Shown: positions 25,573-33,528 of the stretch, piece after piece
Position numbering within the stretch: position 1 is the stretch's first letter
Layout: the number at the start of each line of letters is the position of its first letter
NCBI RefSeq assembly: GCF_014202475.1
Contig: NZ_JACHGV010000002.1
Span: forward strand, 372,001-436,000
Length of the DNA stretch: 64,000 bases
Source: Streptomyces paradoxus
GTDB lineage: Bacteria; Actinomycetota; Actinomycetes; Streptomycetales; Streptomycetaceae
Direction of reading: 5' to 3'
Position numbers and translations under genes: made by a program
Notes under the pieces: model-generated
What the model was told of the DNA's origin: nothing
Database searches by the model: none
What the model saw: only the letters and a program-made list of their open reading frames with translations

Positions 25573-27219
25573 TCAGCTCACCGCGACGGCCTTCCAGGCC
25601 GCCGCCACCGCCTTCTGCTCGGTGCTGTCGGCGCCGTAGAGGTCCCTGGCCGCGCTCAGGGTCGCCGTGCGGGCGTCCGCGTAGGTGGTCGAGGACGTCA
25701 TGTAGACCGTCAGCGCGCGGTACCAGATCTTGCCCAGCTTGGCCCGGCCGATGCCGGTCACCGTGGAGCCGTCGCAGGTCGGGGAGTTGTAGGCGACGCC
25801 GTTGAGGGTCTTGCTGCCGCTGCCCTCCGCGAGCAGGTAGGCGAAGTGGTTGCCGACGCCCGAGGAGTAGTGCACGTCGAGGTCGCCGAGCTTCGCGTTC
25901 CAGCAGTCCGCCGACTTGCCGTCCTTGGAGGGCTTGTCCATGAAGCGCAGGGCCTCGCGGCCGAGGCCGGAGCGGACGACCTTCTCGCCGATGAGCCAGT
26001 CGCCCAGGTCCTCGGCGTTGGCCGCGTGGAACTCCACCAGCGTGCCGAAGATGTCCGAGGTGGCCTCGTTCAGGCCGCCGGACTCGCCCGAGTACCTCAG
26101 CGCCGCCGTCTTGGACGTCACGCCGTGGGACATCTCGTGCCCGGCGACATCCAGCGACACCAGCGGGCCCATCAGCTTGCCGTCGCCGTCGCCGTACGTC
26201 ATGCAGAAGCAGTTGTCGTCCCAGAAGGCGTTGTTGTAGTCCTTGCCGTAGTGGACGCGGTTGAAGGAGCCCTTGCCGTCGCCCGCGATGCCGGCGCGGC
26301 CGTGGACCTTCTTGTAGTAGTCCCAGGTGACGTCGGTGCCGTACTGGGCGTCGACCGCGACCGTGGACCGGTCGGCGGCCGTCCCCGTGCCCCAGTGGTT
26401 GTCGGCGTCGGTGAAGAGTGTCGCGGGGGCTCTGGTCAGGCAGATGGTCAGCAGGCACTGGTCCGTCTTGTTCTCGGCGTCGCCGGTGTAGGTGCCGCCG
26501 CGGGTCGCGTCTTTCAGCTGGTACGACGAGCCGGACGCCGTCGTCTCCAGCGGGACCGTGCCGCCGTAGAGGGACTTGCCGTCGCCCGACGCCGACTCCA
26601 GGGAGTCCCAGGCGTCGATCCGGGCGCCGGTCGTCGCGTCGGTCAGCACCGTGCGCCCGACCGGGTTGCCGCGTTCGTCGTGCGCCACCGCGTCGGTCTG
26701 CCAGGCCAGCTTCGGGGTGCCGTGCAGGGTGTCGACGACCAGCCGCGGCTTGGCGGTCAGCTTCTTCAGGGTCTCGCCGAGGTGCGCGGCGCGCAGCAGG
26801 TTCGCCGCGAGGTCGGCGGCCCTGGGCGCGGTCACCTTCGGGGTGACGCTCGCCAGGGAGAGCGCGGACGTCGTCGCGCGGCTCGTACCGCGGTAGGTGC
26901 CGTCCGGGTTCAGGTGGAGCACGAAGTCTCCGCCCAGGACCGGGAGCCGGTGGTAGGTGCGGTCGTAGCGGACGTGCCGGGTGCCGTCCTCGTCGACGAC
27001 GACGTCCCGGACCTCCGTCTTCTGGGCCGGGGTGAGCCCCAGGGCGGCGGCCCGGTCCGCGAGCACCGCCTCCGCCTCCGCGATCGCGCCGGACCTGGTC
27101 GGCCGGTCCGCCGCGCCGGCGGCCGGGGAGAGGACGGCGGCCAGCAGGGCGGTGGTGCCGGTGAGGGCCACACCGGCGAGGGCGAGACGGGAACCGCGGA
27201 CATGACGTATCCGACTCAT
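25573..27219 (-). CDS. secreted thermolysin-like neutral metalloprotease (M4)
   Basis: A 548-residue precursor: Sec signal peptide (to about residue 36, ...SPAAGA/ADRP), FTP/PepSY-type propeptide, then the catalytic domain. The zinc site is complete: His361-Glu-Met-Ser-His365 with the third ligand Glu385 in GGLNEATSD, exactly the 24-residue offset of thermolysin. The C-terminal helix bundle has GSKTLNGVAYNSPTCDGSTV. The ATG at 27219 is preferred because GAGGAG precedes it. Expected to be exported, self-processed and nutritional. It is transcribed alone and converges on nasA. Confidence 0.9.
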   Translation of the reverse strand: MSRIRHVRGSRLALAGVALTGTTALLAAVLSPAAGAADRPTRSGAIAEAEAVLADRAAALGLTPAQKTEVRDVVVDEDGTRHVRYDRTYHRLPVLGGDFVLHLNPDGTYRGTSRATTSALSLASVTPKVTAPRAADLAANLLRAAHLGETLKKLTAKPRLVVDTLHGTPKLAWQTDAVAHDERGNPVGRTVLTDATTGARIDAWDSLESASGDGKSLYGGTVPLETTASGSSYQLKDATRGGTYTGDAENKTDQCLLTICLTRAPATLFTDADNHWGTGTAADRSTVAVDAQYGTDVTWDYYKKVHGRAGIAGDGKGSFNRVHYGKDYNNAFWDDNCFCMTYGDGDGKLMGPLVSLDVAGHEMSHGVTSKTAALRYSGESGGLNEATSDIFGTLVEFHAANAEDLGDWLIGEKVVRSGLGREALRFMDKPSKDGKSADCWNAKLGDLDVHYSSGVGNHFAYLLAEGSGSKTLNGVAYNSPTCDGSTVTGIGRAKLGKIWYRALTVYMTSSTTYADARTATLSAARDLYGADSTEQKAVAAAWKAVAVS

Positions 27220-27358
27220 CGGTCTCCTCATACGGGCGCACCCGGTCGCGTGGGGTCGACCGGGGGCGGCGTTGATGTTGACCGCGAGTTAAGGCGGCCC
27301 GGACATGGCATGTCCATAGCGCCGTTGTGCAGGTGTGTGAGGGTGCAGAATCGTTCCT

Positions 27359-27775
27359 GTGACCCTCCCCTTCTTCGTCTACGGCACCCTCCGCCCCGGG
27401 GAGGTCAACCACGACCTCTTCCTGCGCGGCCGCACCCGCTCCGAGGAACCGGGCAGGCTCGCGGACGCGGTGCTCTACGCCGGGCCGGGCTACCCCTACG
27501 CGGTCGAGGAGCCGGGCGGCGGCGTGGTCCGCGGGGAACTGGTGACCGCACTGCCGGAGGCGTACGCGGGGCTGCTCGCCGAGCTGGACCGGCTGGAGGA
27601 GTACGCGCCGGGGGATCCGCGCAGTCTGTACGAACGCGTCGAGCGGAAGGTCGTCCGGGAGGCGGACGGGGTGGCCGTCCGGGCCTGGGTGTACGTGGCC
27701 GCACCCGCCGTCGCCGCGCGGCTGAGGGCCCGGGGGCGGGCGATCGGGAGCGGGAACTGGCGGGGGCGGGTGTGA
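27359..27775 (+). CDS. gamma-glutamylcyclotransferase-like (AIG2/GGCT) protein
   Basis: A 138-residue protein with the family-defining N-terminal YGTLRPGEVNHDLF loop and the later LLAELDRLEEYAPGDPRSLYERV segment, in which a Glu serves as the general acid/base in active members. These enzymes release 5-oxoproline from gamma-glutamyl amines or peptides; many bacterial members have unknown substrates. Starts at a GTG without a clear ribosome binding site and may be leaderless. It is divergent from the M4 protease and convergent with the FMN reductase. Confidence 0.75.
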   Translation: MTLPFFVYGTLRPGEVNHDLFLRGRTRSEEPGRLADAVLYAGPGYPYAVEEPGGGVVRGELVTALPEAYAGLLAELDRLEEYAPGDPRSLYERVERKVVREADGVAVRAWVYVAAPAVAARLRARGRAIGSGNWRGRV

Positions 27776-27841
27776 GGGACCGGCGGTGAACGGGCCCGCG
27801 CGAACGGGCCCGCGTGAGGATCGTGTACGGCGGGTGCCGGC

Positions 27842-28459
27842 TCAGCCCCCGTACGGCCGCTTCGCCCTGGCCTCCCGCAACGCGTGGCCCCACCACACCA
27901 GTTGGTCCAGCATGGTCTTCGCAGCCGCGTCCGGGCCGGACGGGTCGCGCAGGGCACCCCGGTCGTCGAAGGAGGCACCGGCGTTGTGGAACGAGACGGT
28001 GTCGCGGACCGTCACGGCGTGGAGCTCCGCGAAGACCTGACGCAGGTGCTCCGCGGCGCGCAGGCCACCGGCCAGGCCGCCGTAGGAGACGAGTCCGACG
28101 GGCTTGGCCTGCCACTCGGTGAAGTGCCAGTCGACGAGGTTCTTCAGACCCGCCGGGAAGGAGTGGTTGTACTCGGGGGTGAGGACCACGAACGCGTCCG
28201 CGCGGGCCAGCTTCGGGGTGATGCCGGACAGCGCGGCGGTCGCCTCCGGCGTCGGTTCGAGGGACATGGGCAGCGCGGCCTCGGCGACGTCCACGACCTC
28301 GGCGACCAGGTCGTCCCGGTCCCGGATGCGGCCGAGGAGCCAGTCGGCGACGACGGGGCCGAAGCGGCCGTGCCGGTTGCTGCCCACGACGAGGGTCAGC
28401 CGGAGCGGGTCGGCGGCGGTCTGCGGCGGGGCGGCTGGATCGGTAGCGGTTGTCTTCAT
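27842..28459 (-). CDS. NADPH-dependent FMN reductase family protein
   Basis: A 205-residue flavodoxin-fold reductase. Seen: the FMN phosphate-binding start LTLVVGSNRHGRFGPVVADWL (about 21-41) and the PEYNHSFPAGLKNLVDW motif typical of NADPH-dependent FMN or quinone/azo reductases (about 105-121), followed by VSYGGLAGGLRAAEHLRQVF. The product should be soluble and supply reduced flavin or protect against quinones. A direct repeat of GAACGGGCCCGCG follows its stop in the gap to the convergent GGCT-like gene. Confidence 0.8.
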   Translation of the reverse strand: MKTTATDPAAPPQTAADPLRLTLVVGSNRHGRFGPVVADWLLGRIRDRDDLVAEVVDVAEAALPMSLEPTPEATAALSGITPKLARADAFVVLTPEYNHSFPAGLKNLVDWHFTEWQAKPVGLVSYGGLAGGLRAAEHLRQVFAELHAVTVRDTVSFHNAGASFDDRGALRDPSGPDAAAKTMLDQLVWWGHALREARAKRPYGG

Positions 28460-28728
28460 GCGGCACAGCCTCGTACCTCAACCAACCTTGAGGTCAAGTG
28501 CCGGCCGCGCCCACCCGGGTCACCCGTTCACACCCGCGCCCCGCGCTTTTCCGCACCTCACCCACCGAAACGCCCGTGACCTGCCGAAACGGCCGTCCAA
28601 GGCGGCCGGTTCAGCCCTGTCTGACACCCGTTCACCCCAATTCTGACGCCCCTTCAGCAAGCGCGGACGTCCCGCTGCCCGTTTCCTCGGAAGGGCAGGC
28701 GCAGACCGAACCGCTCGAAGGAGCACCG

Positions 28729-29250
28729 ATGCGACGCACCGCCCCGCCGCTGACCGGTACCGCGCTCGCCGTCGCCGTCGCGGCCCTCGCCGCCGCCCCC
28801 GCGTACGGCGCGTCCGCCGGTGGCCTGGAGATGTCCCCGGCCTCGGTCGTGCCGGGCGGTCACGTCACGGTACGCACGGCGGCCTGCGGCGACGGCGGCT
28901 CGGCGACGGGTGACGCCGGAGCGGTCGGGGCGGGTTCGATCGGCCTGGCGCCGGACGCGCACGGGCCGGAGGCGACCGGACGGTTCCGGGTGCCGCCGAG
29001 CGCGCAGCCGGGAACGTACGAGATCACCGCGACCTGCACCGGCAGCGGCCGGCGGATCACCGGGGACCTGGTGGTCACGCTGACGCCGGTGCGCGAGCAG
29101 GTCCATCCCCGGGGAAGTGTGAAGACGGGGGTCGGCGGCGCTCTGGGCCCCGATCCCGTGCAGACCGCGGCCGGTGTGGCGGCCCTCGCCGTCGCCGCCG
29201 CGGGCGGTACCTGGCTCCTGCATCGCCGGGCGAGAGGCGACGGGATCTGA
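28729..29250 (+). CDS. secreted or membrane-anchored protein next to a class F sortase
   Basis: A 173-residue precursor with a signal peptide (MRRTAPPLTGTALAVAVAALAAAPAYGASA), an Ig-like beta domain (about 32-125, with cysteines in TAACGDGG and ITATCTGSG likely to pair) and a C-terminal membrane helix (AAGVAALAVAAAGGTWLL) ending in the basic tail HRRARGDGI. Signal, strand domain, helix and basic tail match the outline of a sortase substrate, but no LPXTG or LAXTG motif is seen before the helix. The start follows GAAGGAG. It lies 108 bp upstream of the sortase gene on the same strand and is probably its partner. Confidence 0.65.
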   Translation: MRRTAPPLTGTALAVAVAALAAAPAYGASAGGLEMSPASVVPGGHVTVRTAACGDGGSATGDAGAVGAGSIGLAPDAHGPEATGRFRVPPSAQPGTYEITATCTGSGRRITGDLVVTLTPVREQVHPRGSVKTGVGGALGPDPVQTAAGVAALAVAAAGGTWLLHRRARGDGI

Positions 29251-29358
29251 CGGACACCCTCCGCTGTCCGTCGCCGGTACCGCGTGTCCCCTCCCCTCCG
29301 GGTCCGACGCCCCTCGCGGCCCGGAGGGGGCACGGGGCCGGATCAGAAAGGGGTGGGT

Positions 29359-30018
29359 ATGCGCGGGTTCCCCAGGTTCGGCAGCGGCGTCCGCGATCCC
29401 GCGAACGCGGCCATGGCCGCCGTCACGGTCTTCGCCCTGTGCTCCGGGGTGTGGCTGCTGCGCGACGGCGCCGAAACACACGCCCCGCCGCAGCCGTCCG
29501 CCGCACAGGCCCGGGCCGGGCTGGACGGCCGGGCCGGTGAGCGGCCCGCCGCGCCCGCGCTGCCGCCCGCACCGCCCGACCGGATCCGCATCCCCGCGAT
29601 CGGGGTGAACGCGCCGCTGACCGGGCTCGGCCTGACGAAGACCGGCAGCCTCGACGTGCCGCCCGCCGCGGAGAAGAACCTCGCCGGGTGGTACGAGGCC
29701 GGCACGACCCCCGGGGAGCGGGGCACGGCGATCGTCGCCGGCCACGTCGACAACGCCGACGGCCCCGCCGTGTTCTACGACCTCGGCGCCCTGGCCAGGG
29801 GCAGCACGATCGAGGTGGACCGGCGGGACGGCGGCGTCGCGGTGTTCACCGTGGACGCCGTCGAGGTCCACGCCGCGAAGGACTTCCCCGACGAGAGGGT
29901 CTACGGCGCGGCCGACCGCCCCGAGTTGCGGGTCATCACCTGCGGCGGCACCTACTCACGCGGCACCGGTTACCAGGGGAACGTCGTCGTCTTCGCGCAT
30001 CTGACCGGGAGCCGGTGA
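29359..30018 (+). CDS. class F sortase
   Basis: A 219-residue membrane-anchored transpeptidase. One N-terminal helix (AAMAAVTVFALCSGVWLLRDG) and a Pro/Ala-rich linker precede the sortase domain, which begins at PDRIRIPAIGVNAPLTGLGL. The catalytic residues are visible: His in GTAIVAGHVDN, Cys in LRVITCGG and Arg in TYSRGTGYQGN. Class F sortases are common in actinobacteria and usually lack a defined substrate. The ATG at 29359 follows AAAGGGG. Its last 63 bp overlap the convergent HxlR gene. Confidence 0.85.
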   Translation: MRGFPRFGSGVRDPANAAMAAVTVFALCSGVWLLRDGAETHAPPQPSAAQARAGLDGRAGERPAAPALPPAPPDRIRIPAIGVNAPLTGLGLTKTGSLDVPPAAEKNLAGWYEAGTTPGERGTAIVAGHVDNADGPAVFYDLGALARGSTIEVDRRDGGVAVFTVDAVEVHAAKDFPDERVYGAADRPELRVITCGGTYSRGTGYQGNVVVFAHLTGSR

Positions 30019-30348
30019 CAGGCCCAGGACGTTGGCCTTCCCCCAGGCGCCCAGCGGCTCCAGTGCCTCGTTCAGGGACACGCCCCGGGGCGTCAGCGAG
30101 TACTCCACGCGCGGCGGCACCTCGTCGTAGGCCTCGCGGTGCACCAGGCCGTCGGCCTCCATCTCCTTGAGGTGCGAGGCGAGCACCTTCTCGGTGACGC
30201 CCGGCAGCTCCCGGCGCAGCTCGCCGAAGCGGCAGGGCCGCTCGTTCAGCGCCCAGAGGATCAGCACCTTCCACTTGCCGCCGATCAGGTCCATCGCCGC
30301 GTCGATGCCGCAGACGTACGCACCCGGCCGCCGTCCCGTCGTCCCCAT
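29956..30348 (-). CDS. HxlR-family transcriptional regulator
   Basis: A 130-residue winged-helix repressor of the HxlR (MarR-like) group: GIDAAMDLIGGKWKVLILWAL, FGELRRELPGVTEKVLASHLKEMEADGLVHRE and RVEYSLTPRGVSL are the family core. Cys13, just before the core, is in the position of the redox-sensing Cys of HxlR-type quinone sensors such as YodB. It is divergent from the imine-reductase-like gene across a 106-bp gap with a perfect palindrome, so it probably controls that gene and itself. Its 3' end overlaps the sortase gene by 63 bp on the opposite strand. Confidence 0.85.
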   Translation of the reverse strand: MGTTGRRPGAYVCGIDAAMDLIGGKWKVLILWALNERPCRFGELRRELPGVTEKVLASHLKEMEADGLVHREAYDEVPPRVEYSLTPRGVSLNEALEPLGAWGKANVLGLSPAPGQMREDDDVPLVTGAA

Positions 30349-30407
30349 GCCCGGTCCCCTCCGCCTTCGCTGCCTGGACTCTTCCCCCGGGGTAACCACC
30401 CACTCCG

Positions 30408-30419
30408 AAGTACGTACTT
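30408..30419. promoter_or_regulatory. palindromic operator between the HxlR gene and its divergent neighbour
   Basis: AAGTACGTACTT, a perfect 12-bp palindrome in the gap between the HxlR regulator and the divergent oxidoreductase. HxlR regulators bind short TAC/GTA dyads in such places, so this is the likely binding site. Confidence 0.6.
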
Positions 30420-30454
30420 GAGCAGGCCCTTCCCCTGCGGCGAGCCTAAACGCC

Positions 30455-31348
30455 ATGACCGACAACGCAGTTGTTCCCCGTACTTCTCTCACTCTGCTCG
30501 GCACCGGTGCCATGGGCACCGCCCTGGCCCGGGCCTGGCTCGCCGCCGGGCACGAGGTGACCGTCTGGAACCGTACGCCCGCCCGTGCTCAGGCCCTCGC
30601 CGCCGAGGGCGCCGTCGTCGCCCCGAGCGCCGCCGAGGCCGTGGCCACGAACCGGCTCGTGATCGTCTGCCTGCTCGACGACGCCTCCGTGGGCGACGCC
30701 CTGGACGGGGCCGGTCTCGCGGGGCGGGACCTGGTGAACCTGACGACCGGCACCCCGGGCGAGGGCCGGACGCGTGCCGCCTGGGCCGAGGCGCGCGGCG
30801 CCCGGTTCCTGGACGGCGGGATCATGGCCGTACCGCCGATGATCGGGGTCGCGGACTCCGGCGGTTACGTCTTCTACAGCGGCTCACCGGAGCTGTTCGA
30901 GGAGCACCGCGACACCCTCGCGATCCCGGCCGGCACCCGCTACGTCGGAGCCGACCCGGGCTTCGCCGCGCTGCACGACGTGGCCCTGCTGAGCGCGATG
31001 AGCGGCATGTTCGCGGGCCTCACCCACGCCTTCGCGCTGATCCGCCCGGAGGACATCTCGCCGAAGGACTTCGCACCGCTGCTCGCCGACTGGCTGACCG
31101 CGATGGCCCCGGCCGTGCACCAGACGGCCGACCAGCTGGAGAGCGGCGACTACACCCGCAATGTCGTCTCCAACCTGGCGATGCAGGCGGCGGGCAACGC
31201 CACCCTGCTGCGCACCGCCGAGGAGCAGCGGGTCAGCCCGGAGCTGCTGACGCCGTACATGGAGCTGATGGAGCGCAGGCTCGCGCAGGGCCACGGGGAC
31301 GAGGACGGCACGGGGATGGTCGAACTGCTGGACCTGCGGGCGGACTAG
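30455..31348 (+). CDS. NAD(P)-dependent oxidoreductase, imine-reductase-like
   Basis: A 297-residue protein of the 6-phosphogluconate/hydroxyisobutyrate dehydrogenase superfamily: Rossmann motif LLGTGAMGTALARAWLAAGHEV (13-34) with NRT after strand 2 favouring NADPH, then the long inter-domain helix and a helical dimerisation domain. DGGIMAVPPMIG (about 126) and ALHDVALLSAMSG (about 172, with the Asp that can protonate the substrate) are typical of bacterial imine reductases. It is divergent from the HxlR regulator and likely induced when that repressor senses its signal. The native substrate is unknown. Confidence 0.75.
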   Translation: MTDNAVVPRTSLTLLGTGAMGTALARAWLAAGHEVTVWNRTPARAQALAAEGAVVAPSAAEAVATNRLVIVCLLDDASVGDALDGAGLAGRDLVNLTTGTPGEGRTRAAWAEARGARFLDGGIMAVPPMIGVADSGGYVFYSGSPELFEEHRDTLAIPAGTRYVGADPGFAALHDVALLSAMSGMFAGLTHAFALIRPEDISPKDFAPLLADWLTAMAPAVHQTADQLESGDYTRNVVSNLAMQAAGNATLLRTAEEQRVSPELLTPYMELMERRLAQGHGDEDGTGMVELLDLRAD

Positions 31349-32127
31349 GCGATCCACTGCTCGTACGCCAGATTCCCCACCAGCGCGAACACCACCGTCA
31401 GCAGCACGATCCGGACGAAGCCGCTGCCCTTCTTCAGGGCGGTGTGGGCGCCGAGGGTGCCGCCCGCCAGGTTGAAGACGGCCATCAGGGCGGCCAGCTG
31501 CCACAGGACCGCGCCCTGCCAGGCGAAGGTCGCCAGGGCACCCGCGTTGGTGCAGCAGTTGACGATCTTGGCGGTGGCGGAGGCCGTGACGAGGTCGAGG
31601 TGGAGGATCGCGGTGAGCGCGAGGACCAGGAACGTGCCGGTGCCGGGGCCGATGAGGCCGTCGTAGAAGCCGATGCCGAGGCCGGCCAGGCCGATCGCCG
31701 CGAGGATTCGGCGGCGGGTGGCCGGGCCGGTCGCGGGGGCCGTGCCGAAGGCCGGGCGCAGGATCACGAAGGCGGCGACCCCGAGCAGCACCACCATGAT
31801 GACCGGCTTGAGGACCTCGGTGCTCATCCCGGCCGCGAAGAAGGCCCCGGCGGAGGAACCGGCGAGGGCGGCCAGCCCGATACGGACGGCGGTACGGACG
31901 TCCACGGGAGCCTTGCGGGCGTACGTCACGGCCGCGCCCGTGGTGCCGACGATGGCGACGGCCTTGTTGGTGCCCAGCGCGTGCGCTGCCGGTGTATTCG
32001 CCGGCAGTCCCAGCAGCAGCACCGGCAGCAGCAGGAGGCCGCCCCCGCCGACCACGGCGTCGATCCAGCCGGCGGCGAGGGCCGCGACGCAGAGCAGGAC
32101 GATCATGGTCAGCGATATGTCGGGCAT
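31345..32127 (-). CDS. TSUP-family membrane permease (TauE/SafE)
   Basis: A 260-residue protein with about eight hydrophobic helices. The family repeat is clear in the first half: AALAAGWIDAVVGGGGLLLLPVLL, then GTNKAVAIVGTTGAAVTY. The second half repeats it weakly (GLGIGFYDGLIGPGTGTFLVLAL, and ATASAKIVN-like). TSUP permeases move small organic or sulfur anions such as sulfite, taurine products or sulfoacetate. It converges with the imine-reductase-like gene with a 4-bp CTAG overlap of the two stops. No sulfur genes are adjacent, so the substrate is open. Confidence 0.8.
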   Translation of the reverse strand: MPDISLTMIVLLCVAALAAGWIDAVVGGGGLLLLPVLLLGLPANTPAAHALGTNKAVAIVGTTGAAVTYARKAPVDVRTAVRIGLAALAGSSAGAFFAAGMSTEVLKPVIMVVLLGVAAFVILRPAFGTAPATGPATRRRILAAIGLAGLGIGFYDGLIGPGTGTFLVLALTAILHLDLVTASATAKIVNCCTNAGALATFAWQGAVLWQLAALMAVFNLAGGTLGAHTALKKGSGFVRIVLLTVVFALVGNLAYEQWIA

Positions 32128-32249
32128 GATCGCGACCCTATGCGAGGGCGGTGCGCCACCGGGGCGACGGCGGTGCGACGCCCCTCACAGCCGCCGTCGC
32201 CGCACGTCAGGAACCCTCACACCCACCACCCCCGCCCGCTGAGGGCAGC

Positions 32250-32287
32250 GTTCCCCGCGGGAAACAGAGGTGATGCTGCCGGGTAAC
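32250..32287 (+). promoter_or_regulatory. candidate GlnR box upstream of the nitrite reductase operon
   Basis: GTTCC-n6-GAAAC-n6-GATGC-n6-GTAAC, half-sites in 11-bp phase. GAAAC and GTAAC are 22 bp apart, as are the two GTAAC sites of nasA. The final GTAAC lies 28 bp before the ATG in both leaders, and both continue with a GCACGCT block. Shared nitrogen control by GlnR is the likely meaning. Confidence 0.5.
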
Positions 32288-32310
32288 ACCGGCACCGCAC
32301 GCTCGAGTAC

Positions 32311-33528
32311 ATGACCTCGAATGAGCGTGTGGTGGTGATCGGCACCGGCCTGGCGGGCGTACGGCTCGCCCGGCGGCTCGGTGAGCTCGGCACGCCCGCG
32401 CTGCTGATCGGCGAAGAGGAGCACCGGCCGTACAACCGGGTGCTGCTCGCCGAGGTGCTGGCCGGACGGTACAGCCCCGAGGTGATCGCACTGCCGGCGC
32501 CCGCGCGGGTCAGGCGCGGCCGGATCACCGGGATCGACCGCGAGGGGCGGACCGTCACCTGTGCGGACGGGTCCGTGATCGCATACGACCGGCTCGTCCT
32601 CGCCACCGGCTCCAACCCGGTGCTGCCGCCGCTGCGCGGCCTGTTCACCGAGAACCACGAACTGCCCGAGGGCATCCACGCGTTCCGCACCATGGACGAC
32701 TGCCTGGGCCTGTCCAAGGCGGTCCGCCCGGGCGCGAAGGCGGTCGTCATCGGCGGCGGGCTCCTCGGGGTCTCCGCCGCCCGGGCCCTCGCCCGGCGCG
32801 GCGCCCAGGTCGTGCTCGCCCAGCAGTCCGAGCGGCTGATGGAGCGCCAGCTCGACCCGGCCGCCTCCCAGCTCGTCAAGCGGCACCTGACCGACCTGGG
32901 CGTGGAGGTGCACACCGAGTGCCGCGTCCGGGACGTGCGCTGTGTCGGCGGTGCCGTCCGCTCCGTGGAGATGGCCGACGGATACGCGCTCGACGCCGAT
33001 CTGGTGGTCATCGCCTGCGGTGTGCACCCGCGGGTGGGCCTCGCCCAGACGGCCGGCCTCGACGTCCGCAAGGGCGTCGTCGTCGACGACGAACTGCGCA
33101 CCTCCGACCCCTACATCCACGCGATCGGCGACTGCGCCCAGCACGACGGCGTCCTGTACGGACTCGCCACTCCCGCGCTCGAACAGGCCGACGCGCTCGC
33201 GGAACTGCTCGCCGGTGACGCGAACGCCCGCTACACCGGCACCCGCTCCCTGACCCGGCTCACGCTGAACGGGCACGACAGCCCCTTCGACCTCGCCGCG
33301 TTCGGCGAGACCGAGGCGCTCCCGGGCGACGACGTCGTCCAGCTCACCGACGCCACCCGCGGCACCTACCGCAAGGTCGTCGTCCGCGACGACCGCCTGG
33401 TCGGCGGGGTCCTCGTCGGCGAACTCGGCACCGTCGGCGCGCTCGCCCGCGCCTGGGAGGGAGCAGAGCCGCTCCCCTCCGACGGCGGCCCGCTGCTCCA
33501 CCTGCTCACCAACGATGGAGGCTCCTGA
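32311..33528 (+). CDS. FAD-dependent oxidoreductase of the nitrite reductase operon
   Basis: A 405-residue pyridine-nucleotide-disulphide-type flavoprotein. FAD motif VVVIGTGLAGVRLARRLGEL (6-25), LVLATGSNPVLPP, NAD(P)H motif KAVVIGGGLLGVSAARALARRGA (about 146-168) and the C-terminal FAD contact YIHAIGDCAQHDG are visible. It resembles the N-terminal reductase part of NirB and the NasB-type proteins that deliver electrons in nitrate assimilation. Its stop shares a base with the nirB ATG (TGATG), so it is translationally coupled. Likely role: NAD(P)H-fed electron donor for nitrite reductase, or for NasA by way of a small iron-sulfur protein. Confidence 0.8.
   Translation: MTSNERVVVIGTGLAGVRLARRLGELGTPALLIGEEEHRPYNRVLLAEVLAGRYSPEVIALPAPARVRRGRITGIDREGRTVTCADGSVIAYDRLVLATGSNPVLPPLRGLFTENHELPEGIHAFRTMDDCLGLSKAVRPGAKAVVIGGGLLGVSAARALARRGAQVVLAQQSERLMERQLDPAASQLVKRHLTDLGVEVHTECRVRDVRCVGGAVRSVEMADGYALDADLVVIACGVHPRVGLAQTAGLDVRKGVVVDDELRTSDPYIHAIGDCAQHDGVLYGLATPALEQADALAELLAGDANARYTGTRSLTRLTLNGHDSPFDLAAFGETEALPGDDVVQLTDATRGTYRKVVVRDDRLVGGVLVGELGTVGALARAWEGAEPLPSDGGPLLHLLTNDGGS

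Noticed and set aside
25846..27789. A 647-codon + strand frame covering the M4 protease gene
   Set aside because: It is the antisense of a protease with perfect zinc-site spacing and is Val/Arg/Gly-rich, as expected from GC skew alone.
27786..27816. Direct repeat GAACGGGCCCGCG near the FMN reductase gene
   Set aside because: Only two copies of a short GC-rich motif; likely chance or part of a weak terminator.
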